A DNA stretch of 64,000 bases. Origin: Candidatus Cloacimonadota bacterium. Lineage in GTDB: Bacteria > Cloacimonadota > Cloacimonadia > Cloacimonadales > Cloacimonadaceae. The stretch spans positions 1 to 64,000 of the forward strand of contig JAAYEF010000009.1 in the NCBI GenBank assembly GCA_012728875.1. The letters are read 5' to 3'. Both the position numbers and the translations under genes were made by a program. Positions 1 through 9,459 of this stretch are shown one piece after another. The notes beneath the pieces are model-generated. The model searched no databases. It saw nothing but the letters and a program-made list of their open reading frames with translations, and had not been told where the DNA came from. Each line of letters starts with the position of its first letter. Position 1 is the first letter of the stretch.

Positions 1-393
1 AGTAAATACGATGATGTGCCATCACATTCTCGTTTATCTATCTACTTGTTCACGTACCTAAATCCATGAAGTCAGTTATTGAAACAACCGTATTCCAATC
101 CATACTCACAAGAAAAATCCATGCATATTTTTGTTTACCGTTGCGTCTCTTTAATCTTAAAGAGTTCAAACACCTTTCGCTTTGTCCGCTTTAAAACTTT
201 TACCTGCGTTTCTTTGAAGTCAATCCGGAGCCGCAACGGATAGACAAGGCTTCTATTACGTTAAAGCGCATGACGTCCGCTAATCTTTCTTAAGACATAT
301 AATGTATTCTAATCCCTGGGAAACCGGGGATTCTTTCTTACTTCATCATTTCTTACTTCCTCTCTGTAACTTTCGCCTCTCTCTCCTGTGTAC

Positions 394-470
394 CACCTAT
401 GCCAAAGCATAGGTGAAGTAAGGGTGAGGTAAGGGTGGTGCAAGGGTGGTGCAAGGGTGGCAAAGGGGGA
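394..470. repeat. Perfect hairpin followed by short G-rich tandem repeats
   Basis: A perfect 9-bp stem (CACCTATGC / GCATAGGTG, loop CAAA) lies at 394-415. It runs directly into four or five imperfect 10-11 bp units of the type GGTGNNGTAAG/GGTGGTGCAAG up to about 470. The rest of 1-521 is AT-rich and non-coding; I see no gene, RNA or IS end in it. The hairpin lies beyond the 3' end of the minus-strand gene at 522-1295. It could help stop transcription but has no T-tract on that strand, so I call it only a repeat. Confidence 0.5.
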
Positions 471-521
471 GCTTTGCAATTGCCAACCAATAATCGGCTT
501 TCGTTGGTTTTATCTGCCTTC

Positions 522-1295
522 TTAAGATTTCTGTTTCATGATTGAAGAGCTTAAATCGATTATCAATCTGGAATCAGAATTCTTTAATGATTCCCTTAGA
601 CCTTTAATGATCGCATACCGGTGGAAATAGCCACAGAGAACAACTAGTGTTTTGCCTTTATACTGCTGTGTGTAGTTCAGTATGTTTGTAATCATTGCTT
701 TATCTCTTCTAGCATGGAAATTCAGTATCTTCCAGAAGTCTCTTTCATATTGAGAAAACTCAGGCACCAGGTTGAAAAGAGCTTTGTTGACTTGACGTAT
801 AAGCGATATGTATGTTTCCACCTGAACATCACAGTGAGGGCTATTGATTTCGAATATCGTACGTTTGTCTCTTGTTTCATGAAAACCAAATTTCCGACCC
901 ATGTTCTCAATCAATTTATACAAGTAAGTTGCTGTTGGATGGGCTGTTTGTTGTTTAAAATAAGACTTGCATGCTTCATTGAAGGCTTGCTCTTTTTCAG
1001 AGAGCTTCATTTTGATGAAGTAGTCATTCCTGCCTTTGATATCATAAGGCAAGACCTCTACTGCTTGATGGTCTTCAAGATACCTTAGAACTGCTGCGGC
1101 TTCCCCACCGCCTCTTTTTTTGGAATAATCAGCACATCCTTTCAACCAGTCCATCATAGGCCACTTATTATCGATTGGCGATTCGTCCAGGATAACATCA
1201 GGTTTAATCTCCAAAAGCTGTTTGTATAGGTCATCAACTTTGAACCCGGTTGTATTCCCATGACAGGTTCCAATTATATAGATTATGGTATTCAT
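522..1295 (-). CDS. TraB/TIKI-like (ChaN/GumN superfamily) protein
   Basis: A 257-aa protein. The N-terminus (IYIIGTCHGNTT, followed by KPDVILDESP) and the C-terminal segment (RRDKAMITNIL, then LVVLCGYFHRYAII) match the layout of the TraB/PrgY/TIKI superfamily: a GTxH strand motif, a PDVIxxE strand, and a late basic-RD helix followed by a strand and a G-x-x-H turn. Members are suspected metal-dependent hydrolases or pheromone-shutdown proteins, but the substrate here is unknown. No signal peptide or membrane segment is seen. I chose the ATG at 1295 because the family core begins at once after it and a GGGAG lies about 13 nt upstream; a GTG at 1325 in the same frame would add 10 residues. It lies downstream of the S41 remnant in the same orientation. 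Assignment rests on motif pattern only. Confidence 0.5.
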   Translation of the reverse strand: MNTIIYIIGTCHGNTTGFKVDDLYKQLLEIKPDVILDESPIDNKWPMMDWLKGCADYSKKRGGGEAAAVLRYLEDHQAVEVLPYDIKGRNDYFIKMKLSEKEQAFNEACKSYFKQQTAHPTATYLYKLIENMGRKFGFHETRDKRTIFEINSPHCDVQVETYISLIRQVNKALFNLVPEFSQYERDFWKILNFHARRDKAMITNILNYTQQYKGKTLVVLCGYFHRYAIIKGLRESLKNSDSRLIIDLSSSIMKQKS

Positions 1296-1371
1296 ATTCT
1301 TCGAGTTTCTCCCTTCGGTCGGCACAGGTTTTCGTTATTACTAAACTTTGAAAGAATGATGTCTTTTTAGC

Positions 1372-2442
1372 TTAGTCTTTTAGGTCTTGTAACACCTTTT
1401 CCCAAACTGTATCTATAGTCAAGAAGTATTCATCCGGGCTAACGAGGATATATACATCTGGGTAGAGGCTATCAGATGGATCTTTCTGTATATCAGGACG
1501 TTGAAAGTACTTAACAGATACGGTGCAGTTTATACCAGTGTTTGGCAATCTAAAGCCCACACTTTCGCCATAAGAGGATGGTTTGCCTCCTGTAGGGCTT
1601 CCATATAAAGTAGCCAGTCCATTATCATGGCATAAGACTGCAAGTTCAGCTGCCGAGCTATATGTTTGACTTCCAATAATCAGGATTAGTCTGCCATCAA
1701 ACTTACGGGGTGAATCTGACAATCCGGCATTGGGCGCCAATTCTTCCAGCGTCCGAGGTTTGATGAGTGGAGGACTACCGATATTATAATGCACGGTAAA
1801 GGGCAATTCCGACTCAGTGACTTCATAACCCAAATCAGAAGACAAAGCTTCGTTCATAGTATTCAAATCCATTTGATAGAAATCCAACACCAAATCGCTT
1901 ATCTTCATACTTGCACCGAAATAGCGTATGGAATCAGGTAAAGAGCAGAATGACAAAAGGATGTCTCCCATGGTGGAATGACCTCCCCCATTGTTCCTCA
2001 GGTCAATCACCAAGTTTTCAATTCCCAAACTGTCGATGGTGGAAAAGGCATCATTGAGAAACGATATCCATCCAGCAAAGGGATTATCAGGTGTCCCTTC
2101 TGTTTCGCTCATGGCATTGAATTGTAGATAGTAGATATTATCATCCGGTAGTGCCTGCCCCCAGTAGTTATCAGTATGTTGGGCTGTTATCCCGGTTTTT
2201 ATATTGCCCCAGAGAGAGTGTCTTTCCGCGGCTAATAAAATGATCTCCAGCTGGGTTCCATTGCGTTCGAGGGTCAGATGTAGTGAGCTGTCAGGACTGG
2301 CAAGATTCAAAGCTAACAAGTTGGCAGGATTCCGGAGGTAAAAGGATACTTGATCGCGGAATAAGTAGATGTTTTCTCCAGTCGCTATCTGCATAAGCTG
2401 GGCCATGAATATTTCCGCATCTATACCATTGATACTGACCAC
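1372..2442 (-). CDS. S41 family (C-terminal processing-type) peptidase, 5'-truncated
   Basis: A tail-specific protease-like protein. The C-terminal two thirds carry the S41 hallmarks: DLRNNGGG (147-154), a GSQTYSSAAEL strand-turn with the candidate nucleophile Ser262/263, and GGK with the candidate general base Lys287. The N-terminus looks cut. The frame continues upstream of the GTG at 2442 for about 16 more codons that read like family sequence (KEYKDLIGTKVV before SING), with no ATG, until a stop at 2494-2496 where a transposase tail on the opposite strand begins. The signal peptide and most of the PDZ-like region that such proteins normally have are therefore missing. Only a weak GGAA precedes the GTG. 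The catalytic residues survive, so activity is possible, but I infer a decaying gene. Confidence 0.7.
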   Translation of the reverse strand: MVSINGIDAEIFMAQLMQIATGENIYLFRDQVSFYLRNPANLLALNLASPDSSLHLTLERNGTQLEIILLAAERHSLWGNIKTGITAQHTDNYWGQALPDDNIYYLQFNAMSETEGTPDNPFAGWISFLNDAFSTIDSLGIENLVIDLRNNGGGHSTMGDILLSFCSLPDSIRYFGASMKISDLVLDFYQMDLNTMNEALSSDLGYEVTESELPFTVHYNIGSPPLIKPRTLEELAPNAGLSDSPRKFDGRLILIIGSQTYSSAAELAVLCHDNGLATLYGSPTGGKPSSYGESVGFRLPNTGINCTVSVKYFQRPDIQKDPSDSLYPDVYILVSPDEYFLTIDTVWEKVLQDLKD

Positions 2443-2483
2443 TTTAGTTCCTATTAGGTCTTTGTATTCCTTGGCAATTAATT

Positions 2484-2603
2484 CAATATACCATCAAAAC
2501 CCTGCTCAAAAGAGCTTACGGTTATAAAGACTTCGACTACTTTAGACTGAAGGTGTTGCAACGTTGTGGATACCTGATGAAAGGACTTACCCACTATAAT
2601 TGA
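2484..2603 (+). mobile_element. C-terminal remnant of a transposase
   Basis: This open frame ends at TGA 2601-2603 and encodes a tail of the form IKTLLKRAYGYKDFDYFRLK followed by VLQRCGY. A basic helix followed by YGYxDFDYFRLKVL is characteristic of transposase C-termini (ISL3-like and related families). Nothing upstream continues it: within a few codons the other strand becomes S41 peptidase sequence. It is therefore a 3' fragment of an IS whose remainder has been lost. It marks the junction that truncated both neighbours. The exact IS family is uncertain. Confidence 0.55.
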
Positions 2604-2609
2604 ACTTGA

Positions 2610-3497
2610 GCCAACTATCTTTACTCAGAAGCAGTAAACATTACATCGAGTTTAGAAGGAGTATTTGAACAGATTGGGTATAAGCCCACAGTCTTGGCTA
2701 TGGTGCCGACTAATGCTCCATTGCCAATTGAGACACGCAATCAGTCAATACTATATAGCCAATTTGACCTTCATGCTATAGAGCAGATAGGTTATCCAAT
2801 CTTGCATATTTTCGAGCTTGATGCTCTTACTGCTATGCAGAGCTGTTTAGATCTGATTAGGGAAAACCGGGGGCTATCTATAAAACAGGATACGATTCCA
2901 CTAAATGACGCCCCAACATATGCAATGATAGCAAGAGGTGAAACTGAGGGAGTCTTTCATCTTGATTCAGACCACACCCGGATAGTTTTACAAAAGTTAA
3001 AACAATGCTGTTTCAATGAATTGATGGCATTTATTGTGCTTAACTCCATAAAGCCAGATAAACGCTTAAATGACTATGTAAAAAGACGCAAGAGCAGACA
3101 GGAGTATCTGCATCCAATACTAAGAAGCATTTTAGCTGAGACTCATGGTATGATTATCTATCATGAGCAGATTATTAGTCTGTTAAAGCAGATTGCAGGA
3201 TACACCGAGGTAGAAGCCAATAACTTCAAGAAAGTATTGATACACGGAAAGCCCAAAGAAATCAAACAGATCTATGGGACACTAACAGCTAATGCAATTG
3301 AGCATGGGCTCACTGAACCAGTGATAAACCATATTATAAGCCTGTTTAAGGGATACGGTAGAATGGCTTTTCCACAGTATCATGCGATGGCATTGACAAA
3401 AATTGCATATCATAGTGCTTGGTTAAAAGCGAATTTCAATGATGAGTTTTGTGAAACCCGCAAAACTTACGAAGTTGATTCAAAGGAGGAATCATGA
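2610..3497 (+). pseudogene. Degenerate, 5'-truncated DNA polymerase III alpha (DnaE)-like fragment
   Basis: About 295 codons align with the middle of bacterial DnaE (palm/fingers part). The matches are LEG near the start, then YSQFDLHAIEQIG (VTQYDM-like), IPLNDAPTYAMIARGETEGVF (TYxLLxxGxTxGVF-like), HGMIIYHEQI (YGIIxYQEQV-like), FKGYGRMAF and AYHSAWLKA. The PHP domain and first half of the palm are absent. The FDFLGL motif with the third catalytic aspartate is replaced by LHIFEL, RPGP by IKPD, and FNKSHSAAY by FPQYHAMAL, so polymerase activity is not expected. The frame has no ATG before the internal Met at 2700 and follows the transposase remnant directly. It overlaps the next gene by 4 nt and carries that gene's ribosome-binding site, so translation through it may still matter. 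Alternatively it is a diverged DnaE-like accessory protein. Confidence 0.6.
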
Positions 3498-4423
3498 GTT
3501 TTAAAAAAGATGTACTAAAACATATGGGTGATTACAAACGGGAGGTGTTAAAAATCGAAGATAACGGGAAATGGTGGCTGAATAAAAAAGAGAATCATTT
3601 TGTGACTCACGATCATATACTTCCAGTAATCGATGGCGAAAGCTCGGCTCAAAAGTATAGTGATAACAATATCAGGAAACAAAATATTTTGCCAGAATAT
3701 AGAAACGAATGCTGGGATTACATCAAAAAAGAAAAAATCAACCTGCATCGATTCTTCCATCATCTGAACTCATCCCAAGCGATGTGTTTGAACCTCTTCT
3801 ATCCCTTTGTTGTAAACGATTTGAGCAATGCTTCAATCATATCAGCTATCCAGAGTAAATGCAGGGAAACAATCCCTATTGAAGGCCCAAGACTTATGAA
3901 CTACAATTTTGAGTATGAGTCATCTTTGGACAGATACAATGGCCAGAAACCAACCAACTTCGATTTATGCATATCGGGTGAAAGCACAAAACTCTTGTTT
4001 GAAGTGAAGTATACAGAAGAAGGATTTGGAGGCATTGACAAGAAAAAGAAAGCAACCTATGTGGAGAAGTACAAAAACCTATATGAAAAAATGGCTTCAA
4101 AAGTTATCTCTAACGAATGGAACAAGTGCGATAACTTTATTGATAACTATCAGATCATGAGGAACTTAGTACACATAGATAACAGCACTTACCTAATCTT
4201 CCTGTATCCTGAGAAAAACGTAACAGTTAAAAACCAAGCTATTAGGGCTCGTTATTTTGTTAAGCCTGAGTTTCAGACAAAGCTTATATGTATGACTTGG
4301 GAAACCTTGTTTCAAAATGTATTCAACGCATTACTGGAAGTAGATGCTATGGATAGTTTCTTAGAACAGTATTTGCTTGAGTTTAGAGATAAATACCTAT
4401 ACTGGATAGATATACCCAAATGA
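3494..4423 (+). CDS. PD-(D/E)XK restriction-endonuclease-like protein (PGN_0703-like)
   Basis: A 309-aa protein resembling putative restriction endonucleases of the PGN_0703 type. It has a helix with LNSSQAMCLNLFYPF (about 91-105), then an acidic FEYES segment (139-143), TNFDLCI with Asp157, and LLFEVKYTE with Glu170 and Lys172. The last two give a D-(12)-E-x-K core, the PD-(D/E)XK catalytic pattern. The expected activity is Mg-dependent DNA cleavage; the recognition site is unknown. No cognate methyltransferase is seen nearby, which is unusual for a free-standing restriction enzyme. The start is the ATG in the ATGA overlap with the DnaE-like fragment, preceded by AAAGGAGGAATC, a very strong ribosome-binding site. 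It converges with the helicase operon across 73 nt. Confidence 0.65.
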   Translation: MSFKKDVLKHMGDYKREVLKIEDNGKWWLNKKENHFVTHDHILPVIDGESSAQKYSDNNIRKQNILPEYRNECWDYIKKEKINLHRFFHHLNSSQAMCLNLFYPFVVNDLSNASIISAIQSKCRETIPIEGPRLMNYNFEYESSLDRYNGQKPTNFDLCISGESTKLLFEVKYTEEGFGGIDKKKKATYVEKYKNLYEKMASKVISNEWNKCDNFIDNYQIMRNLVHIDNSTYLIFLYPEKNVTVKNQAIRARYFVKPEFQTKLICMTWETLFQNVFNALLEVDAMDSFLEQYLLEFRDKYLYWIDIPK

Positions 4424-4496
4424 TGCCGCACCAGAGCTCGACTGAGATCTATTAAATCTCTAATAATTGGAAAACCAAAAGCGACTGGAAAGATTA

Positions 4497-7400
4497 TTAT
4501 CGCTCCCTGTAATAGGGACTTAGATTCATGCAGAGATTTTGTAGCTCCTCGCTATCATCAAAGTTCTTGAAAATATACTCCAGGAGCTCTTCCTGCCTAG
4601 CTTGACCCAGAGTTAATCGGTACAAAGATAATATCTTGATTAGCCTTGCATAGTTTCCGATATCTTTACTAAATGGATATGATGGGACAATGCGTTCAAT
4701 CATGCTGCCCTGCGCATCTGGCAAACACCAGAATGGAACCAATTCGGAGTACTCAGGATTGTAATCCTGTTTAGCTCTAGCAAACATCTCTGTCCATACA
4801 TCAGTATTGAAAGTAATGCGGCCAGCATATTTCTTTGCTATGTTCTGCCTGATTGCCAGACACTTGAATCGATCAATTCGCCCTTCTCTCTGTTCAAGAT
4901 CGATAGGGTTTGAAGGAAGATTCCAATGCATGATTTTTCGACAATAGTAATGAAAATCCAGCCCCTCCTGTCCAATGGAAGTAGTAGCCAACACAAAAGG
5001 TCTGAATGGAGAATTAAACGAGTTTCGGATGCTCTCTTTCCTGTTCACGATCTTGCTCCTTTCGCCTTCTCCTTTGTAGAATCCTACTGCAAAGTGAGAC
5101 CTGAGAGAAATACCCTTCTCCTTGCCCTTGAGAATAGTGTTCTTGAAGGTATTATATGTATCTACTAAATAACTTGCAGAATGGGTCTTCATGGTATTCA
5201 GCATCAAATAATGGATAGCCTTGTACTTGTTTTCATTATCAACCAAGCCATTTGATTCGGTAAGCATATGAATGTATTCATCCAGCATCGACTGAAGATT
5301 GCCATCTCTGCAATAATGTAGTACATTCATCCAATGTGCATCAACGCCATTTTTTCCATAGCACAGCTCTATTATTGCAGTCGCTTCCGTCTTATTAAAG
5401 AGATTGATCATAGCTTTAGCAAATTGTGATGCATAGACTGCGTTTTGATTGTACGCCCGATAAGCACATACAGCAGGTGAAGCCAAAGCCATTCTGACTA
5501 AAACGCGTTCCAAGTCATCCGGAAACAGCCCGAGTTGAGTAGCATCTGGATTTGAAAAATACTCACCTAATCTGATCAGATGCAGGTCAAAACCTTTTTG
5601 ACTTTTTTGCTCATCTTCATCCAAACTAGTCGAGATTAGTTCTTTGCCAGAATGAAGCCATTCCTTTACGTAGTCCACATTATCTAATAGCATAGGTGCT
5701 AAATAATACCATCTTTCATCTACTCTGTTGAGGTTAGTTTTGTAATTGCTCAATCCGCTAAGCTTGGTTTCAATAATGCTCTTCAACTCATCTTCTATTT
5801 CATGTAGATTGTGACCTTCGTTGATGTGCCTGATTGGATTATAAATCTCAGCTAAGGTTTGAGAGGGATATAACAGACAGAATAGGCTCATAGATTGCGG
5901 TACATCATTCTCAATATTAAAACGTAGCCTGGCAACCGGAAAACGCCTACTATTGGGTGCTGAGTAGGTGGTATTCTTTTTATCTTTATTTGAAGCAACA
6001 AGTTTACCAACAGATAAACGTTCTGCTTCATAGGAAATGAGTGAGGCTATCATTCGGGGAACCATCTCCCAAGCTGAAAACACGAGTATTTTTGAGAAGT
6101 TTTGTGCATCTTTGAACGCTCCCTGTGGTTCATAGTAAGGCTTTGAAGGTGGAATCCAGAGCAGCAATTCAGATTTATTCTCAAACGCTATCTCTTTGAG
6201 CAGTTCGAACCGAGCATTGGTATTCACAAGCTCTTTATACTTCGCAATGGCGTGCTCATCTATCCAGAGCAGTTTTCTCTTGGCTTGTCTCATCAGCTGT
6301 AGGTTTTGACGAAAGTAATTTTCGATTTTGATCCTGAACTTGTATTTCTTCGAAAATGAAAGCAGGTATGGACAAGATTTTACGTATTCAATGGGCACTG
6401 AACCGAGTCCAGGCACTTTCTTCATTAATTCTTCAGCTTCTAAAAAGGCTGCGATATCGTTTTCGTTTATTCTGATTGCTTGTTTTGCCTTGGTGTCATC
6501 GATCATGGTTGCGTTTTTTATTGCAGCCATTCTTTCTGTTCTACATACTCCTTGATACATTGCACCTTCTGCGTTATTACGGGCTTCAATTATCGATGTT
6601 TTGTCTTGGTGCATTTCTCTAAGTTTTAGCGAGTAGTTACTCCATATTTCTTCGAATTCCTGATGCTTTTGGGGTTGTAAAAACTCCATAACCTCCAGAA
6701 ACTCCTTATATGGATCATCCCTACCAGTTTCATAGATTTCTTCAAGTGTGGAATACAGTTTGTATGGAGTGGCAGAGAGTAATAGAACTTTTACATCGTT
6801 ACCCTCTAAGAACTTGTTAGCCAAGACACTTGTTTCGGTGGGCTTATCTTCCTGAATCAATGATCTGAACCTCTGAAACTCATCCATAATAACCAAGTCT
6901 GGGTTTAGGAGACTGACACTGATTTCTGCAAACAGCTTCCTCAACCTGTCTATAACGACATACTGTCTACTTTTATCTTTAATAAGGGAGGTAATGTCAT
7001 CGAACAAGCTATTGTCTGAGATACTCTTATCTACCAAGCTTATAATATCATTTACATACCTACCATCAGAATTAGTGTTGCATCTCACAACGCGTTCTTC
7101 AAATTTGTTTCTTTCTGTTACCCATCCAGTGTTTGCAGTGCAGGTAAAGATGTCATTTAGTATTTCTTCATGTTTTTTAAACAACTCCCTAAAGGAATTT
7201 GTTCTCTTAAGAATTGCATAGATCAACGCCCTTTCTCTGACACTACCACCACCACTTGTAATATAAAATGATGTTGAGGGAGTAAGCGGAATTAATTGGA
7301 TATAGTTAGCTTTTTTCCCAAGATCAATTTTCTGCTCATAAATCTTTAAATGCTGCATAGATAGCCTTGTATCAGTTACTCCATCCATTGTGATATCTTC

Positions 7401-7694
7401 ACAGAATTTCAGTTTATTCAGGTTCTGATTGGCGATTACCTGATTAGAACATACGTAAACAACTTTAAAGGGTTCATCAAAGAATTCATTATGCATATTT
7501 TCAAAATGATATCTGGCTGTCTGGGCAATTATACCCTTAGCGACCAGGGTCTTACCTAGCCCCACTTCATCTGCCACCAAGACTCTGTTTTGGCCTTGTT
7601 TGTATAGCTCAAAAACTCTTTTAGCAGTCGCCAATTGGAAGTCTTTCAATCCATCCAGTATGGTAGATTCAATTAACTTTAGTCTTTCCAGCAT
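4497..7694 (-). CDS. SNF2-like superfamily 2 helicase (last gene of a putative defence operon)
   Basis: A 1065-aa SF2 ATPase. It has a Q-type DFQ (18-20), Walker A DEVGLGKT (42-49), motif Ia region with YVCSNQ (80-85), Walker B/motif II DEFQ (271-274), motif III SATP (307-310), a long insertion, and helicase C motifs ATTSIGQEGLDF (to about 914) and QREGRIDR (about 934-941). The DEVGLGKT/SATP/GEGLxF-type set is typical of SNF2/RapA-like DNA translocases used in DISARM and type I/III-like restriction systems. The start overlaps the preceding gene by 26 nt, indicating coupled translation. It presumably moves on or remodels foreign DNA for the PLD nuclease encoded just upstream. That role is inferred from domain pairing. 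Confidence 0.8.
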   Translation of the reverse strand: MLERLKLIESTILDGLKDFQLATAKRVFELYKQGQNRVLVADEVGLGKTLVAKGIIAQTARYHFENMHNEFFDEPFKVVYVCSNQVIANQNLNKLKFCEDITMDGVTDTRLSMQHLKIYEQKIDLGKKANYIQLIPLTPSTSFYITSGGGSVRERALIYAILKRTNSFRELFKKHEEILNDIFTCTANTGWVTERNKFEERVVRCNTNSDGRYVNDIISLVDKSISDNSLFDDITSLIKDKSRQYVVIDRLRKLFAEISVSLLNPDLVIMDEFQRFRSLIQEDKPTETSVLANKFLEGNDVKVLLLSATPYKLYSTLEEIYETGRDDPYKEFLEVMEFLQPQKHQEFEEIWSNYSLKLREMHQDKTSIIEARNNAEGAMYQGVCRTERMAAIKNATMIDDTKAKQAIRINENDIAAFLEAEELMKKVPGLGSVPIEYVKSCPYLLSFSKKYKFRIKIENYFRQNLQLMRQAKRKLLWIDEHAIAKYKELVNTNARFELLKEIAFENKSELLLWIPPSKPYYEPQGAFKDAQNFSKILVFSAWEMVPRMIASLISYEAERLSVGKLVASNKDKKNTTYSAPNSRRFPVARLRFNIENDVPQSMSLFCLLYPSQTLAEIYNPIRHINEGHNLHEIEDELKSIIETKLSGLSNYKTNLNRVDERWYYLAPMLLDNVDYVKEWLHSGKELISTSLDEDEQKSQKGFDLHLIRLGEYFSNPDATQLGLFPDDLERVLVRMALASPAVCAYRAYNQNAVYASQFAKAMINLFNKTEATAIIELCYGKNGVDAHWMNVLHYCRDGNLQSMLDEYIHMLTESNGLVDNENKYKAIHYLMLNTMKTHSASYLVDTYNTFKNTILKGKEKGISLRSHFAVGFYKGEGERSKIVNRKESIRNSFNSPFRPFVLATTSIGQEGLDFHYYCRKIMHWNLPSNPIDLEQREGRIDRFKCLAIRQNIAKKYAGRITFNTDVWTEMFARAKQDYNPEYSELVPFWCLPDAQGSMIERIVPSYPFSKDIGNYARLIKILSLYRLTLGQARQEELLEYIFKNFDDSEELQNLCMNLSPYYRER

Positions 7695-9459
7695 TCTTCT
7701 TTACCACTCTCATAAATTGATCATATATTTCTCTGAAGCCGTCCGGTATCTTGCTATCATCGGTTATAAGCTCCAAGACTTGTTTTATCTCAATCAGTTT
7801 TCCAGGGGAATGCGCTGTTGCTTTGAGCATCTTTTCATAAAGAGCTGTAACAGGTGCTTGGTAATCATACTGGAATGACCCTGCATGGTTTGCATTCTCA
7901 AGCATAGAAATAAGATAATTATCATCCAGAATGAAAGTGATATATTGGATGAACTCACTTTGGTTCTTTATGATACTGTTGGCTATCATGCTTTCTCTGT
8001 TATCAGGCATATTCTCGGTGTTTATCTTGATGACTCTTTTAATGCTTGTTATTGTTCCGATTACTTGGATAATGTAAAATTCCGACAATTGAAGTAGATC
8101 AAGATTGTCAAACCTGATGGCTGCAGCAAGATTCTTCTCCATGCTCGGTTTTCTTAGAGGAGAGATTAACACATTATCACTCTTATGGTAGCCTGTAAAA
8201 AATAACTCAACAGAATACTGGCCTCCAGCCTCAAGCACTTTTGCACCACTTTTTAACCTGCAGGTTTTCTTTATAATTTCTTCCAGGTTTTCTGTGTCTG
8301 GAGAAGGCAGTTCTGCATCGGGTTTCAGCTCCACTTGTTCAAATGGATTATTCCGGTCATTTGAACCAAAAATATCTTGTTTCAATGCTTCAACATTAAG
8401 ATTTCTCTTTTTCCCTGTGAGCTTGAGCATGAACTCGATATTCCCATTAACAGCGCTTTGTGTAGCATTCAAAGAACCTATAAACAACTCGCTATCTGAG
8501 TATTTGGTCTTTAGATACAGCTTGGCATGTATATCCTGACTTTTCTTGTTATCATTGTCACCTTCGCTGATCTTCTCTTCACCATCAATGACTATGTCTT
8601 TCATAACAAATAAGTTAAATTTTGATACAGATTCCGGCTTGAGCTTAGTCAGTTCTGTTATACGGGTTATGAGTGTGTTGTGATGCGGACTGGTAAGAGC
8701 AAGTTTATTAAACTCAGAAACTATGCTATTACTCAGGAATGGCGAGATTATCAGCATTTCGTGGTATGATTTGAACAACCCGCTTTGCGCCTTGCCATAA
8801 CCGGGTGTTCCTAAAGGACAGAATCTGAAATCAGTGAATACCTTGCTCTCAAGCCGAAAATCCACATTTAGGAGTTCAGTGCCAAGTCTTAACAGTGACT
8901 TCTTTTTTGTCCTATCTAAGTCGTAACGATTTACAAGTTTTACTAAAGCAAAAAGAAAGTCAGATAAGGGTTTGGTTTTATCGCTGTTTGCTTCAGAAAA
9001 TGGCTTTCCTTCAAGGCACACTGATACATCCCAACTGCGGTCAAAAGTAAGATTACGGCTTAGTACCACACACCGGTACAAAGCTTCTTTCATTACATTT
9101 TCATATTTGACCACCCAAATCTTGGGATGGAAGGATTTCGTTTTTCTTATCGCAATTTCTACCACCATCTTTTCCAAAAGGAGGTGCAGTTTGTTTGATT
9201 TTCCGGGAGCCTTGATCTGACCAGCCTCACAAAAAATTATCAATTTATCGGAAGTCTTTCGGAGCGCTTCAAACAGGTATAACTTGTTAGTCTTTAATTC
9301 GCTATCAGTGCATTCTGATAAACCCAGAGCTATACACGCTCCCATAAGAGCATCCAAGTCAAGAGAGTAGGTTGTCCCAACTGCAAAGACTGTCTCATAT
9401 CCAGTAGGAGGAGCGAGTAGCAGGCTGTAATCTAAACGATCACTGGTTGGCTTAAACAT
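7669..9459 (-). CDS. Phospholipase D-like nuclease with two HKD-type motifs
   Basis: A 596-aa protein with two PLD active-site half-motifs. The first is SFHPKIWVVKY (His111, Lys113) followed by LSRNLTFD (Asn136). The second is DIHAKLYLKTK (His310, Lys312) followed by IGSLNATQSA (Asn330) and NIEFML (Glu341). Two HxK...N units in one chain form one complete active site in this family. In a defence setting such proteins are nucleases (BfiI-like, or DrmC of DISARM) rather than lipases. The ATG at 9459 was chosen because GGGAG lies 8 nt upstream and it overlaps the DUF6361 stop; ATGs at 9480 and 9477 are alternatives. It sits between the DUF6361 and helicase genes with overlaps on both sides. Confidence 0.75.
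   Translation of the reverse strand: MFKPTSDRLDYSLLLAPPTGYETVFAVGTTYSLDLDALMGACIALGLSECTDSELKTNKLYLFEALRKTSDKLIIFCEAGQIKAPGKSNKLHLLLEKMVVEIAIRKTKSFHPKIWVVKYENVMKEALYRCVVLSRNLTFDRSWDVSVCLEGKPFSEANSDKTKPLSDFLFALVKLVNRYDLDRTKKKSLLRLGTELLNVDFRLESKVFTDFRFCPLGTPGYGKAQSGLFKSYHEMLIISPFLSNSIVSEFNKLALTSPHHNTLITRITELTKLKPESVSKFNLFVMKDIVIDGEEKISEGDNDNKKSQDIHAKLYLKTKYSDSELFIGSLNATQSAVNGNIEFMLKLTGKKRNLNVEALKQDIFGSNDRNNPFEQVELKPDAELPSPDTENLEEIIKKTCRLKSGAKVLEAGGQYSVELFFTGYHKSDNVLISPLRKPSMEKNLAAAIRFDNLDLLQLSEFYIIQVIGTITSIKRVIKINTENMPDNRESMIANSIIKNQSEFIQYITFILDDNYLISMLENANHAGSFQYDYQAPVTALYEKMLKATAHSPGKLIEIKQVLELITDDSKIPDGFREIYDQFMRVVKKNAGKTKVN

Noticed and set aside
394-470. Possible CRISPR array
   Set aside because: Units are only 10-11 bp, adjacent and without spacers, and no cas gene is near.
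714-1088. 124-codon plus-strand frame
   Set aside because: Antisense to the TraB/TIKI-like gene, Cys/Phe-rich and without motifs.
4497-9459. Assignment of the helicase/PLD pair to DISARM
   Set aside because: DISARM needs drmA, drmB and usually a methyltransferase; none is present, and two different DUF genes are.
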